From Planctomycetota bacterium (GTDB lineage: Bacteria; Planctomycetota; Phycisphaerae; Phycisphaerales; UBA5793), in the NCBI GenBank assembly GCA_013112555.1, contig JABFGK010000001.1, positions 248,001 through 312,000 of the forward strand: 64,000 bases of DNA, read 5' to 3'. The notes under the pieces were generated by a model. It was not told the origin of the DNA, did not search any database, and saw only the letters and a list, made by a program, of their open reading frames with translations. Of this stretch, positions 36,643 to 45,736 are shown piece after piece. Each line of letters starts with the position of its first letter. Within the stretch, counting starts at the first letter, position 1. The position numbers and the translations under genes were made by a program.

Positions 36643-37260
36643 TTACATGGCGAGGAGACCGTTTGCCTGCAGGTACTCAACGCACGCCTTGACTTCGTCA
36701 TCGAGCGACAGTTCCGAGGTATCGAGAACCATCTCCGGTGTCAGCGGCTCTTCATAGGGATCATCGATGCCCGTGAATCCCTTGATTTCGCCTGCACGTG
36801 CCTTCTTATACAGACCCTTCGGATCACGTTCTTCCGCCACGTCGAGCGGAACCTTGACATAGACCTCGACGAACTTCAGGCCTTCGGCGTCGCAGAGTTT
36901 CCGGGCTGCATCACGGTCTTCGATGTACGGGCTGATGAAACTCGAGAGCGTCACGATCCCGGCATCGGCAAACAGTTTTGCCACTTCGCCGATTCGACGG
37001 ATATTCTCGGTTCGATCCTCGGCAGAAAAGCCCAGGTTCTTGTTCAGGCCCATGCGAATGTTGTCGCCGTCGAGCCGATAGCAGTGCTTGCCCATGTTCA
37101 CCAGGGCCGACTCGAGCGCACAGGCAATGGTCGACTTGCCGGACCCGGACAGGCCGGTGAACCACAGGACGCATCCCTTCTGGCTCAGTGATTTGAATCG
37201 CTCGTCACGCGAGACTTCGCCCTCGTGCCAGTGAATGTTCGTTGCTTTTTGTTCCGCCAT
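36643..37260 (-). CDS. cysC: Adenylyl-sulfate kinase
   Basis: CysC phosphorylates adenylyl sulfate (APS) to PAPS. The product has about 205 residues from the start at 37260 ([20 protein letters not shown]). It has the P-loop GLSGSGKST, the [28 protein letters not shown] block, [14 protein letters not shown] and [13 protein letters not shown]. It stands alone without cysN/cysD in the window. PAPS may feed the sulfotransferase at 30767 as well as assimilation. Alternative ATGs are at 37263 and 37266. Confidence 0.95.
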   Translation of the reverse strand: MAEQKATNIHWHEGEVSRDERFKSLSQKGCVLWFTGLSGSGKSTIACALESALVNMGKHCYRLDGDNIRMGLNKNLGFSAEDRTENIRRIGEVAKLFADAGIVTLSSFISPYIEDRDAARKLCDAEGLKFVEVYVKVPLDVAEERDPKGLYKKARAGEIKGFTGIDDPYEEPLTPEMVLDTSELSLDDEVKACVEYLQANGLLAM

Positions 37261-37416
37261 CATCATCAGATTCGCTCCGCTTTTCGTGTCTCAAGGCCTG
37301 CACACGCAGGCTCCATCATGATTCTGTTTCAATCGTCCAGCCGACGCCGGCCCGGAAGGGGGGGACGGTAGGCGCATACGTATTCGAAGAAAAACAAGGC
37401 CGATCCCCCACCCTGC

Positions 37417-38184
37417 TCACTCCACAATCGGGTCCAGAGGACGCAATCTCAAGATGACCGGCGAGCCGAAGGGCGGCATCACCGCTGCATTCGGGACCCA
37501 CTCCGGGGCCGAAATATCCTCTGCATCCGGTACGACGCGGGACCACCCGAGCATCTCGTCGCCGAACGTCACAATCCCTACGACCGACCCTGATACGTCA
37601 GCGATATACCGCTCACGCCCGGTATAGTCGGTGAACATGCCCGAGCCGCCGAAGACCCAGCCGACCTCGGCCGGCAGCGGTTTCCCGCTGTGATAGTCCA
37701 TGACCCACACGCTGGCCGGCACCTCCAGCACGATCACGGGATCCGGAAACCACCCCAGGCTGCTGCCGGGCCGTACCGGGATGCGGTATACCACATTCAC
37801 GGCCACGCGGGGCCCGACCGGCGGCTGCTCGTCAAACCCGAGGAGCATTCCAGACTCGTCCGCCCGGGGCGTCCACCTCCCCGGCTTCCCAGGCTCCAGG
37901 CCCAGCAACAGCAGGCCGGCATGAATCCGGCTCGGCAGCCCTTTGACATACACAACCGACTCGTGCTCCCGAGTCCCCAGTGTACAGGCAACCTGCTCCA
38001 GCCACCCTCCCCGCACGCCGGACATCGCGTCAACATCGACGTACTGCCGATCCAGATCGACGGTTACGCCCGGCCACTGGACTCGACCGCCTGGGTCAGT
38101 CTCCTGTTGAGCAGGGGGGGCGCACATCGCTGCCATGAGCACCAGGCACAATGGTCTGAGCATCACGAACATTGGCCCGCTCAC
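37417..38184 (-). CDS. YdjY-domain protein, probable secreted
   Basis: The 255-residue protein begins with a signal-like segment (MFVMLRPLCLVLMAAMCAPP) and carries a YdjY-type block: VTVDLDRQYVDVDAMSGVRGGWLEQVACTLGTREHESVVYVKGLPSRIHAGLLLLGLEPGKP. This domain is frequent in planctomycete secreted proteins of unknown function. The second half (about 120-255) is all-beta with no recognised motif. Two nearby ATGs (38184 and 38172) are possible starts. Confidence 0.75.
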   Translation of the reverse strand: MSGPMFVMLRPLCLVLMAAMCAPPAQQETDPGGRVQWPGVTVDLDRQYVDVDAMSGVRGGWLEQVACTLGTREHESVVYVKGLPSRIHAGLLLLGLEPGKPGRWTPRADESGMLLGFDEQPPVGPRVAVNVVYRIPVRPGSSLGWFPDPVIVLEVPASVWVMDYHSGKPLPAEVGWVFGGSGMFTDYTGRERYIADVSGSVVGIVTFGDEMLGWSRVVPDAEDISAPEWVPNAAVMPPFGSPVILRLRPLDPIVE

Positions 38185-38269
38185 CCTTCCTGCAACCGTG
38201 CCCTCGATCCACCTGCCAAATGAGGCCGGAATATGGCGTCGGGGGGGGCCGGTCGGTCATCATTGGTCT

Positions 38270-38749
38270 TTAGCGGGTCGAAGCCGAAGTCCGGGTGGAC
38301 TCGTACTTCTCAAACAGCCTGAGCAGTTCCTTGGCAGTTGTGGTTTCATAGGCCGCTTCGCGAAATGCCTCGATGGACATCAATCGGCTGATCGCTGCGA
38401 GCGTCTGGATGTGCTCACTCGTTCGATCCAGGGGGCTGAGCAGGAGGAACACGAGCCGGACCGGCTGGTGGTCAATGGAGTCGAACTCGATCGGCTCTGC
38501 CGGCTTGCCCACGGCCAGCATCAACTGGTCACACGCATCAGACTTGGCGTGCGGGATGGCCAATCCCTGGCCGATTCCCGTCGTTCGCGTCTGCTCTCGA
38601 GCCCAGACGGCCTGGCTGACCGCAGCCTCGTCCTTCAGCCCCCCTGATTCAGCCAGTTTCGACACTAACTCGTTGATGACGCCGCGCTTGTCGGCACTCT
38701 CCAACGGGACCTTGATTCGATCAGTCTTAAGGAGTTCGAGCAGATTCAT
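38270..38749 (-). CDS. ptsN: PTS IIA-like nitrogen-regulatory protein
   Basis: The start at 38749 (MNLLELLKTDRIKVPLES) gives 159 residues. The phospho-acceptor His lies in GLAIPHAKSD; QTRTTGIGQG and RLVFLLLSPLDRTSEHIQTLAAISRL are further EIIA-Ntr/fructose family motifs. PtsN-like proteins accept phosphate from HPr-type carriers and regulate potassium, nitrogen or carbon pathways. No PTS permease is in the window, favouring a regulatory role. It precedes rsmB on the same strand by a short gap. Confidence 0.85.
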   Translation of the reverse strand: MNLLELLKTDRIKVPLESADKRGVINELVSKLAESGGLKDEAAVSQAVWAREQTRTTGIGQGLAIPHAKSDACDQLMLAVGKPAEPIEFDSIDHQPVRLVFLLLSPLDRTSEHIQTLAAISRLMSIEAFREAAYETTTAKELLRLFEKYESTRTSASTR

Positions 38750-38829
38750 TGCGCATACAACGTTCCGTACAAGGGTCAATGGCCGCTCAGGCCGCTTGTC
38801 TCAATCCGCGTCCCCACCACACCTGCCGT

Positions 38830-40251
38830 TTACCGCAAGACGGCATAATAGGCCCCATCACAGTACGCTGTGGGACAATCACCAGGCAGACCGTGCGGCC
38901 TCGTCTGGCATTCCCGTGCCACTTCCAGCCTGTGCAAGCCCCCGATATGTCGCGCCTGTCTCCCGTTTTCCTCCGATTCCAGACTGCAGGTACTGTAAAC
39001 CAGCGTCCCACCCGGGGCCAGCAAGCGGATGGCATTGACCAGAATCTGGCGCTGCAGCCCCACCAGCGAACGGAGACTGGTCTCATCAATTCGGTAGCGG
39101 GCCTCAATCCGGCGGGCCAGCACACCGGTGTTGGAACACGGGACATCTGCCAATACGACGCGAGCCTGACCCTCAAACCCATCCAGATCATCGGCGGTTC
39201 GCACCTCGCAGCGGTCCCCGCCTTCCATCGCTTCTGCCATCAGGTGCAACTGGTCGATCCGTTCCTCCTGGACCTCGACGGCCAGCACACGCGCACCCGG
39301 GAATCTCGCTGCCAACTGCCGCGTTTTCGTTCCCGTGCCGGCACACAGATCAACGACCAGGTCCCCCGGTTCAACCTCGAGTCCGGCCGTCCCTTCTGCG
39401 ACGGCTTTCCATGATGACGGGTCCTGCACCCACATGGTCCCGCCCGTCGAATCGAGCGTCGTCCCCAGTGATCCCGATGCCCCGCTCCACACGCCGAATC
39501 CCGGAAGCTGGTGGGGGCGCACGTCATTTCCCGAACCGTTTGATGTGTCACAACGCACAATGACCGGCGCATGCACAAGGCCGTGCAGTGCGTGCTCGGC
39601 TACCTCTCGGCGGGATGAGCCGGTTGACTGCCAACGGTGCAGGAGCCAGTCCGGGCAACTGCAGACAGCTGCCAGCCGCTCAAGTCGATCGGTGGGCAGG
39701 ACCGTCGGGTCCGTCAATCGCAGGATACTGCCGTCAGATCTTGGCACCAGGGGATCACCGGACGATTGCATCATGAGATCGATGACCGGCTGCCCGTGTT
39801 CCGAGGTCCGGCCGGTGGTGTTCGTGTCAGGCGCAGCCAGTGCGAGCGAATCCGGCAACTCACCTCGCAAATCAATCATTCGGTGCAGGACCGCGTTGAC
39901 GAGTTTCCCAGCCCCCGGCCGAATGCGCTCTTTGGCCCATTGGACTGCTTCCGATACCACGGCATGGTCCGGCAGATGGTCCATGAAGAACACCTGGCAG
40001 GCCCCGACCAGCAGCACCGCCTGCATCCCCGGCTCCATTTCCCGCAGCCCACGCTTGAGCCGGGCGTTGAGCAGGCACTCGAGGGTCAGCCAGCGGCGAA
40101 CGGTCTCCTGATACAGCGCGCGTGCCGCTCTTCGGTCGCGAACGTCTGCCAGCGCCGATTCGATGCCGCCCATCCCGTGCGGGTTCAAGTCCGGCCAGCG
40201 CCTGACCTGCCGGGCGACGGCCTGAATCACATATGAGCGTGCATCACGCAT
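38830..40251 (-). CDS. rsmB: 16S rRNA (cytosine-967-C5) methyltransferase
   Basis: 473 residues: a NusB-like N-terminal helical domain (about 1-150) and a SAM-dependent methyltransferase domain (about 290-473). Motif I is VVDLCAGTGTKTRQLAA, the catalytic Cys is in VPCSNTGVLAR, and the second Cys is in VYSTCSLE. RsmB methylates C967 of 16S rRNA. It is downstream of the ABC-type permease gene in the same direction and upstream of ptsN. The assignment to RsmB rather than another RsmB/F family enzyme rests on the NusB-like domain. Confidence 0.9.
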   Translation of the reverse strand: MRDARSYVIQAVARQVRRWPDLNPHGMGGIESALADVRDRRAARALYQETVRRWLTLECLLNARLKRGLREMEPGMQAVLLVGACQVFFMDHLPDHAVVSEAVQWAKERIRPGAGKLVNAVLHRMIDLRGELPDSLALAAPDTNTTGRTSEHGQPVIDLMMQSSGDPLVPRSDGSILRLTDPTVLPTDRLERLAAVCSCPDWLLHRWQSTGSSRREVAEHALHGLVHAPVIVRCDTSNGSGNDVRPHQLPGFGVWSGASGSLGTTLDSTGGTMWVQDPSSWKAVAEGTAGLEVEPGDLVVDLCAGTGTKTRQLAARFPGARVLAVEVQEERIDQLHLMAEAMEGGDRCEVRTADDLDGFEGQARVVLADVPCSNTGVLARRIEARYRIDETSLRSLVGLQRQILVNAIRLLAPGGTLVYSTCSLESEENGRQARHIGGLHRLEVARECQTRPHGLPGDCPTAYCDGAYYAVLR

Positions 40252-40378
40252 CCAGAGAGCTCCTCAATCGGTACTCGGTCACAATCCCTCACCACCCACA
40301 TCCCCCCAGACAGCCCGGTGATGTGCTGCCTTGAGCATATCGCCGAGCGAGTGATTTCTCATTGATGTCGTGCATGAA

Positions 40379-41695
40379 TTAGTCGTGTCTCAGGGCCACG
40401 ATCGGGTCCATCTGGGCCGCAACATTGGCCGGGTACATGCCGAAGATGATCCCGACGCCGCAGGCCACGGCAAAGCTCACGAGGATGGACCAACCGGTGA
40501 TCATGGTCGGGAAGAGCCGTGCCGTCGTCTCGAACTCGCGCAGCGCCATCGCGCAGCCGGTTCCGACTCCGATCCCGATCACGCCGCCCATCAGCGACAA
40601 GACGCCCGTTTCGACCAGAAACTGGGAGATGATGTGATGACGGGTTGCCCCGAGTGCTCGCCGAATCCCGATCTCCCGGGTGCGCTCGGTGACCGAGGCG
40701 AGCATGATGTTCATGATGCCCGTGCCGCCGACCACGAGCGCGATGGCCGCAATGGCCAGCATGACGTTGGACCAGGTCCGTGCCATGCGCTTGGCGTTCT
40801 CGATCAACTCATAGGGCACGATGACTTCAACATCATCGCGGTCCGGCCGGGTTTGCCCGATTTCGATGACGCGTTCGGCCACTTTTGAGCCCGGGACGAC
40901 GTTTTCCACATGGCCGAAGGAGACATACACCTCGCTGAGTTCGATGGCCGTATTCTCACGCGAGCCGGAAGATCGCTTCATGATCAGGTCGCCGAACGAG
41001 CCTTCGGCGGTGGTCATCGGAATGTGGACGTCACGGTTCAGATCACGCCCGACGAGTGCTGAGCCTGCCCCGCCCGCCAGCCCGATCGGTGCCAGGACCC
41101 CGACGACGCGAAAGGACTTCGAATCGACACGGATCGTCTTGCCCACGGGGTCTGACAAGGGGAACAGTTGGCGAGCCACCATGTGCCCGATGACGCAGAC
41201 TGATGACATTTCCTCGATGTCGGCCTCGGTCAGGTAGCGCCCGCGGGCGACATTAAAGTTCGCACAGTGGGGCAGATCGGGCGTCGTGCCGTAGGTCTGA
41301 CTGCCCAGTTGGCGGGTGTCGTGGCTGATGGTCGAGCCGACGAGTTTCATGGGCACGATGTAGTCGGCCACGCCGTTAAACGTCTCACGCAGCCGATAGT
41401 GATCGCGTCGGGTGAGGCCGTAGGCATTGATCCAGCTCGTATTGCTGTTCTGCCCGCCGAGCATTGAGGCATCTTCAGGCGGCTGGACGGATCGCAGGAT
41501 GACGTTGCGTGCTCCCAGAATCTCCAGTTGCTCGAGGGCCTGGACTTTGGCCCCTTCGGCAATTGCCATCATCAAGATGACGGCTGCGATGCCGAGGATG
41601 ATGCCCAGTGCCGTCAGAAACGATCGCAGCATGTGCAGCCGCAGGTTCGTCAGACCGAGTCGCATTGTCTCAAGCAGAAAGCCCATAGCGTCCAT
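40379..41695 (-). CDS. MacB/FtsX-type ABC transporter permease
   Basis: The 438-residue protein has an N-terminal membrane helix (RSFLTALGIILGIAAVILMMAI), a large periplasmic domain (about 50-290) and three further helices near the C-terminus, the MacB/LolC/FtsX fold. It includes the GATRHHIISQFLVE coupling-helix block typical of these permeases and ends ANVAAQMDPIVALRHD, also typical. Such permeases use an ATPase for lipoprotein export, drug efflux or cell-division signalling. No ATPase gene is adjacent in the window. Confidence 0.88.
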   Translation of the reverse strand: MDAMGFLLETMRLGLTNLRLHMLRSFLTALGIILGIAAVILMMAIAEGAKVQALEQLEILGARNVILRSVQPPEDASMLGGQNSNTSWINAYGLTRRDHYRLRETFNGVADYIVPMKLVGSTISHDTRQLGSQTYGTTPDLPHCANFNVARGRYLTEADIEEMSSVCVIGHMVARQLFPLSDPVGKTIRVDSKSFRVVGVLAPIGLAGGAGSALVGRDLNRDVHIPMTTAEGSFGDLIMKRSSGSRENTAIELSEVYVSFGHVENVVPGSKVAERVIEIGQTRPDRDDVEVIVPYELIENAKRMARTWSNVMLAIAAIALVVGGTGIMNIMLASVTERTREIGIRRALGATRHHIISQFLVETGVLSLMGGVIGIGVGTGCAMALREFETTARLFPTMITGWSILVSFAVACGVGIIFGMYPANVAAQMDPIVALRHD

Positions 41696-41786
41696 ACACC
41701 TCTACCCGCCCCCCTCGTGTCATCAGGCCCGTCACTGCGGAAAAACTCGCCCATTGTACCGGGCTCGGTTGCCCGTGTTCAGGTTG

Positions 41787-41835
41787 AAAAGGGGTCGGGA
41801 GTCGTTTCCACGAGAAACGACTCCCGACCCCTTTT
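41787..41835. terminator. 22-bp perfect hairpin between divergent genes
   Basis: The arms 41787-41808 and 41814-41835 are perfectly complementary around a 5-base loop. A runs on one side and T runs on the other make it terminator-like in both directions. Its position upstream of two divergent genes makes a simple terminator role odd; it may be a mobile palindromic repeat. Confidence 0.7.
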
Positions 41836-41963
41836 CGTCCTCCAGCGTCGTCCTTCTGTCCCCTTTTTTACCCCATCCAGCCGGATTTGGGGCCCATCTG
41901 ACCCTCGCTTTGCGGTACCATGTGCTGGGTGATGTCTCGGATCAGAACAGAAGGAGCCGAAAG

Positions 41964-43610
41964 ATGGGTCGCAATGGGCATTCTCGCAGCAATACGGGTT
42001 GGATAGGACGCACAGCGTACCTGGCCTCAGCCATCGCGCTGATGACGGCAGCCGGTGCCGTGGCACAGGACATGTCGCAGGATCAACCGGTGCCGGAACC
42101 ATATCCGACCCGGATTGACGGCTACCAACTCGTGCGGGTCTGGATCGATCAGCCGTCCGACATGCGGATTGTCGATCGGCTCACGGACGATATCTGGTCG
42201 CACCATGTCGGCCCGGACGGGGCGATTGACATTCTCGTGTCACCCGAACAGATGACCCTGCTGGGTCAATCCAGGTTGCCGGCGGTTGTGCTGAATGATG
42301 ACGTGCAGGCACTCATTGATGCCGAGTGGGCCCGTTTGCATTCGCCGACGCGAGTCGGGCACGACGGCGGGCAGTCCATCTTGGGCGACGACTGGTATCT
42401 CGACTTCAAGACCTACGACGAGGTGATGGCCTATCTCGATGAGCTGGCAGCGCGCAATCCTGATATCGCTACGGTTGTCGAAATCGGTACGTCGATCGAA
42501 GGGCGGCTGATGAAGGGGATCGAGATTCGCGGGCTCAATGCGTCGGCGAACTGCGAGGAAGTGCTGTTCAACGGGAACCAGCATGCGCGCGAATGGGTCA
42601 CGCCGATGTCATCGACCTACATTGCCGAGCAACTGATCGACGGCTATGGGGTCGACCCGGATCTGACGGCGATTGTCGACACCTATGCCATCACAGTTGT
42701 GCCGATTTCCAATCCCGATGGGTACTCCTATACCTGGACGAACTACCGGTTGTGGCGGAAGAATCGCCGCAACAACGGTGACGGTAGTTTCGGGATCGAC
42801 CTGAATCGGAACTGGGAATATGAGTGGGGGGGCGTCGGCAGTTCAGGGAATCCCAACAGCGACCTCTATCGTGGCACCGACCCGTTCTCCGAGCCTGAGA
42901 CGCAAGCACTGCGGGATTACATTCTCGATCGTCCCAACATGACGATGCACATTGACATCCACAGTTACGGCCAACTCGTGCTCTATCCCTGGTGCTTCAG
43001 CAATCAGCGGATTGAGGATTACGAGACATTCCGCTCGATGGCGGTCGCGATCTCCGATGCCGCCCTGGCCGTACACGGGAAGTACTACCGACCCGGCCAG
43101 TGGTACTCTGATCTGTATCCGTCAAGCGGCACCATGATCGACTGGTGCTACGGCGCTCGCAGCGGGATGATGACGTACAACATCGAGTTGCGCGACACCG
43201 GGAGTTATGGCTTTCTGTTGCCTCCCGAGCAGATTCTGCCGACGGCCCAGGAGCTCTTTGCCGGTCTCGTTACCATGATGCAGACCGGGTACGAGGCGCG
43301 CCCGATGCTCGACGTGTCTGAGTTGGTCTATGGCAGCCAGGCCCAGTTGCGCGGCGGGCGGATGACGCCCGGGATGACCGCCTACTTCATCTACAGTCTG
43401 ACCGGTGAGGGATCAACGTATGTGCCGCAGTTGGATGTGACTCTTTCATTGGCCAAGCCGGTACTCGGTGGATCCGCCACCGTCGGCAATGACGGGATCG
43501 CGTCGCTGGTCAAGCCGCTGCCCGGCTCAGGCCCGCCGCGGATCATCTGGGTGCAGGCAGCAGAGCAGCAGCGCGTTTCCAACCTGATCACCACGCAGAT
43601 TAATAACTAA
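41964..43610 (+). CDS. Secreted M14 zinc carboxypeptidase
   Basis: An AAGGAG site precedes the ATG at 41964, and a signal peptide follows (AYLASAIALMTAAGAVAQ). The 548 residues have an N-terminal propeptide-like domain (to about 130), the M14 catalytic domain (about 140-440) and a C-terminal beta domain. Zinc ligands: HAREW (His, Glu; about 204-208) and HIDIHSYGQ (second His, about 332). ISNPDGYSYTWTNYRLWRKNRR and GIDLNRNWEYEWG are substrate-binding blocks; the catalytic Glu is in NIELRDTG (about 408). It should trim C-terminal residues of peptides outside the cell. The open frame extends 537 bases upstream over the permease gene, which is not coding. Confidence 0.93.
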   Translation: MGRNGHSRSNTGWIGRTAYLASAIALMTAAGAVAQDMSQDQPVPEPYPTRIDGYQLVRVWIDQPSDMRIVDRLTDDIWSHHVGPDGAIDILVSPEQMTLLGQSRLPAVVLNDDVQALIDAEWARLHSPTRVGHDGGQSILGDDWYLDFKTYDEVMAYLDELAARNPDIATVVEIGTSIEGRLMKGIEIRGLNASANCEEVLFNGNQHAREWVTPMSSTYIAEQLIDGYGVDPDLTAIVDTYAITVVPISNPDGYSYTWTNYRLWRKNRRNNGDGSFGIDLNRNWEYEWGGVGSSGNPNSDLYRGTDPFSEPETQALRDYILDRPNMTMHIDIHSYGQLVLYPWCFSNQRIEDYETFRSMAVAISDAALAVHGKYYRPGQWYSDLYPSSGTMIDWCYGARSGMMTYNIELRDTGSYGFLLPPEQILPTAQELFAGLVTMMQTGYEARPMLDVSELVYGSQAQLRGGRMTPGMTAYFIYSLTGEGSTYVPQLDVTLSLAKPVLGGSATVGNDGIASLVKPLPGSGPPRIIWVQAAEQQRVSNLITTQINN

Positions 43611-43738
43611 CGTCGGTTTTGAATCAGCAGGGTCTCTTCACACAGGCCGAGGGTGAGCGCACCGTTTCGGTCGGGCTTTCGCAATTCATCAGCGGATGGC
43701 CTTTGGCTGTGGTACGGTCTATCAATACCCCCATCTGA

Positions 43739-45736
43739 ATGATGCATGTACTTCGAGCCATCCCGAACGTCTGTTGGTCCTGCATTCGGGCCATTCTGTT
43801 CAATCCGATTGTCGGCAAGGAACTGCGGGTGTCAGCCCGGCGACGCCGAACGTATTGGCTTCGAGGTGTGTACCTGACGTTTGCCGTCGTGGTAATGCTG
43901 CTGGCGTGGTGGACGATTGTGCAGGCTGGCGACGGCGGTGTCATGATGCTGTTCGACGAATCGGAAGGCCGAGCCTCGCAGCTGCAGGCACGCTCGCTTG
44001 TCGGGCGGCAGTTGTCGGTCGTACTCGGCTGGACGCAGTTGCTGGCCTTTATCCTGCTCAGCCCCGTTTTGACCTCATCAGCGATCAGCGATGAAATCGA
44101 GGACCGGACGCTGCATGTCCTGCTGATCACGCCCCTTACTTCATTTCAGATCGTCACCGGCAAGGTGCTCAGCCGGCTTGCCCACGTCTTTCTGCTCGTC
44201 CTGCTCAGTATCCCGCTGCTGCTGGCCATGCGGCTGTACGGCGGTTTCGATCTGCTGCAGCTGATGCAGATTGAACTGCTGTGCCTTGCCTCGTCAATCT
44301 TCGGGGCGTCAGTGGGATTGCTGATGTCATGCTGGGAGAAGAAGGCGTGGCGCGCGGTGGCGATGTCCTACTTCTGGATCGGGCTGTGGTGGTTGGCGCT
44401 ACCGATTGCGTTTCTGGTCGGGTGTCGCCTCCTGATCGAGACGGACTGGTTCAGCCACCTGGGATGGGTCGATGAGTCGGTCGCGGTTGAATGGATGACA
44501 TTTGCGACGGGTGCCTTTGTGCCGATCGCAGGAATGGCGTATCTCACGGAGGATCTGGTCACCGGGGGAATGCCTGATATGGTGGGCGCGTCCCCGACCC
44601 TGTGCCTCACATCACTTGCCGTGCATGTGGTCTTTTCCTTGCTGTTGATGTACCTGTCCGTTGTCCTTGTCAGGCGGCGCGGCAGCCTGACCGAGGAGGA
44701 GAACGGCTCACGAAGCAAGCGGAAAGCAGCGAAGCGCAACGAAGTCGAGCATGTGGTCGGCGTGCCGAGTCGCGAACATCACGATCATCACGATGCAGAG
44801 GCAGCGGCTGAGTCATCGCGGGGCGGTGCTCGATGGGCGGTGGTACGGTGGGCGCACGCTATGGTTGAGCGTTTGGACCCGTTGGTGCTGCGAGAGATGC
44901 AGACCCGTCTCTTTCGCCGGCGCTGGGAGCGGATCGTGGCGCTGAGTGCCGTCGGGCTGCTGTTGGTCTGGTTTTATGTCTGGGGGAAGCCGTGGGACTA
45001 TCCGGAAGCAAATCTGGCAGTGATCTGGACGGGGATTCTCCTGGCGCTCATCCTCAGTGCCGTGCTGAGCGCTTTGCCGATTACGAGTGAGAAGCAGTCC
45101 CGCACCTGGGAGCCGTTGTTATGTACTCCGGCCCAGCCCGCGCGGATCCTGCTGTCCAAACTGGCCGGCGTATGGTGCAAGGCCGCACTTCCGCTTCTCT
45201 TTGTTGGGTTGCATCTGTTCCTGTTCCTGCCGTCCCGCTTCGTCTCGAGCACGGTTCTGATTCACGCAGTCATGCTCGGCGTAATGTGCGTCCTGCTGTC
45301 ATCGACGTCCGGGCTGTGCTGCAGTATGCTCTGTCGCCGCACAGGGACCGCATTGATGCTCAACTTGGGAGTCCTTTTTCTGGCCTGGATCATTCTGCCC
45401 ATGATGGCATCGGCCGTAATGGTGCTCTGGCTCGATGGCGAAGGCCGGGCGTATACGGTCGTCACAAGCGCCGTGCTCTGGTTGAACCCGCTATATTGGA
45501 TGGGCACCGTCCTCGGTCCCGGTGTCTTCGACTTTGCCGGCCACTATCACTACGAAGTTGACATTCCCGAGTTGAGCCTCTCCGGCATGGAGATGACTCT
45601 TGTCTTACTGATTCCGTTTGCCCTGTCACTGATCGTGTCAGCCAGCGTCTTGTCCCTGTGCGTATTGATGTTTGATCGACTGACCGGCCGACCGACGCGC
45701 GGGCCGCTCCGATTCAGCCGCTTTGCCCTGTCTTGA
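43739..45736 (+). CDS. ABC-2-type membrane permease (duplicated)
   Basis: 665 residues with at least ten hydrophobic segments arranged as two halves, each beginning with a conserved cytoplasmic start: NPIVGKELRVSARRRRTYWL (about 24-44) and DPLVLREMQTRLFRRRWERI (second half). The halves are joined by a charged linker (about 315-360) with EEENGSRSKRKAAKR and a His/Asp-rich HHDHHDAEA. ABC-2 permeases export polymers, peptides or drugs with a separate ATPase, which is not seen nearby. The tandem duplication and the His-rich linker are noteworthy. Confidence 0.7.
   Translation: MMHVLRAIPNVCWSCIRAILFNPIVGKELRVSARRRRTYWLRGVYLTFAVVVMLLAWWTIVQAGDGGVMMLFDESEGRASQLQARSLVGRQLSVVLGWTQLLAFILLSPVLTSSAISDEIEDRTLHVLLITPLTSFQIVTGKVLSRLAHVFLLVLLSIPLLLAMRLYGGFDLLQLMQIELLCLASSIFGASVGLLMSCWEKKAWRAVAMSYFWIGLWWLALPIAFLVGCRLLIETDWFSHLGWVDESVAVEWMTFATGAFVPIAGMAYLTEDLVTGGMPDMVGASPTLCLTSLAVHVVFSLLLMYLSVVLVRRRGSLTEEENGSRSKRKAAKRNEVEHVVGVPSREHHDHHDAEAAAESSRGGARWAVVRWAHAMVERLDPLVLREMQTRLFRRRWERIVALSAVGLLLVWFYVWGKPWDYPEANLAVIWTGILLALILSAVLSALPITSEKQSRTWEPLLCTPAQPARILLSKLAGVWCKAALPLLFVGLHLFLFLPSRFVSSTVLIHAVMLGVMCVLLSSTSGLCCSMLCRRTGTALMLNLGVLFLAWIILPMMASAVMVLWLDGEGRAYTVVTSAVLWLNPLYWMGTVLGPGVFDFAGHYHYEVDIPELSLSGMEMTLVLLIPFALSLIVSASVLSLCVLMFDRLTGRPTRGPLRFSRFALS

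Noticed and set aside
41427..41963. N-terminal extension of the M14 carboxypeptidase frame
   Set aside because: It lies over the permease gene and the hairpin; a ribosome site and signal peptide support 41964.
43624..44130. Minus-strand open frame at the start of the ABC-2 permease
   Set aside because: It is antisense to a coherent membrane-protein frame and has no signal of its own.
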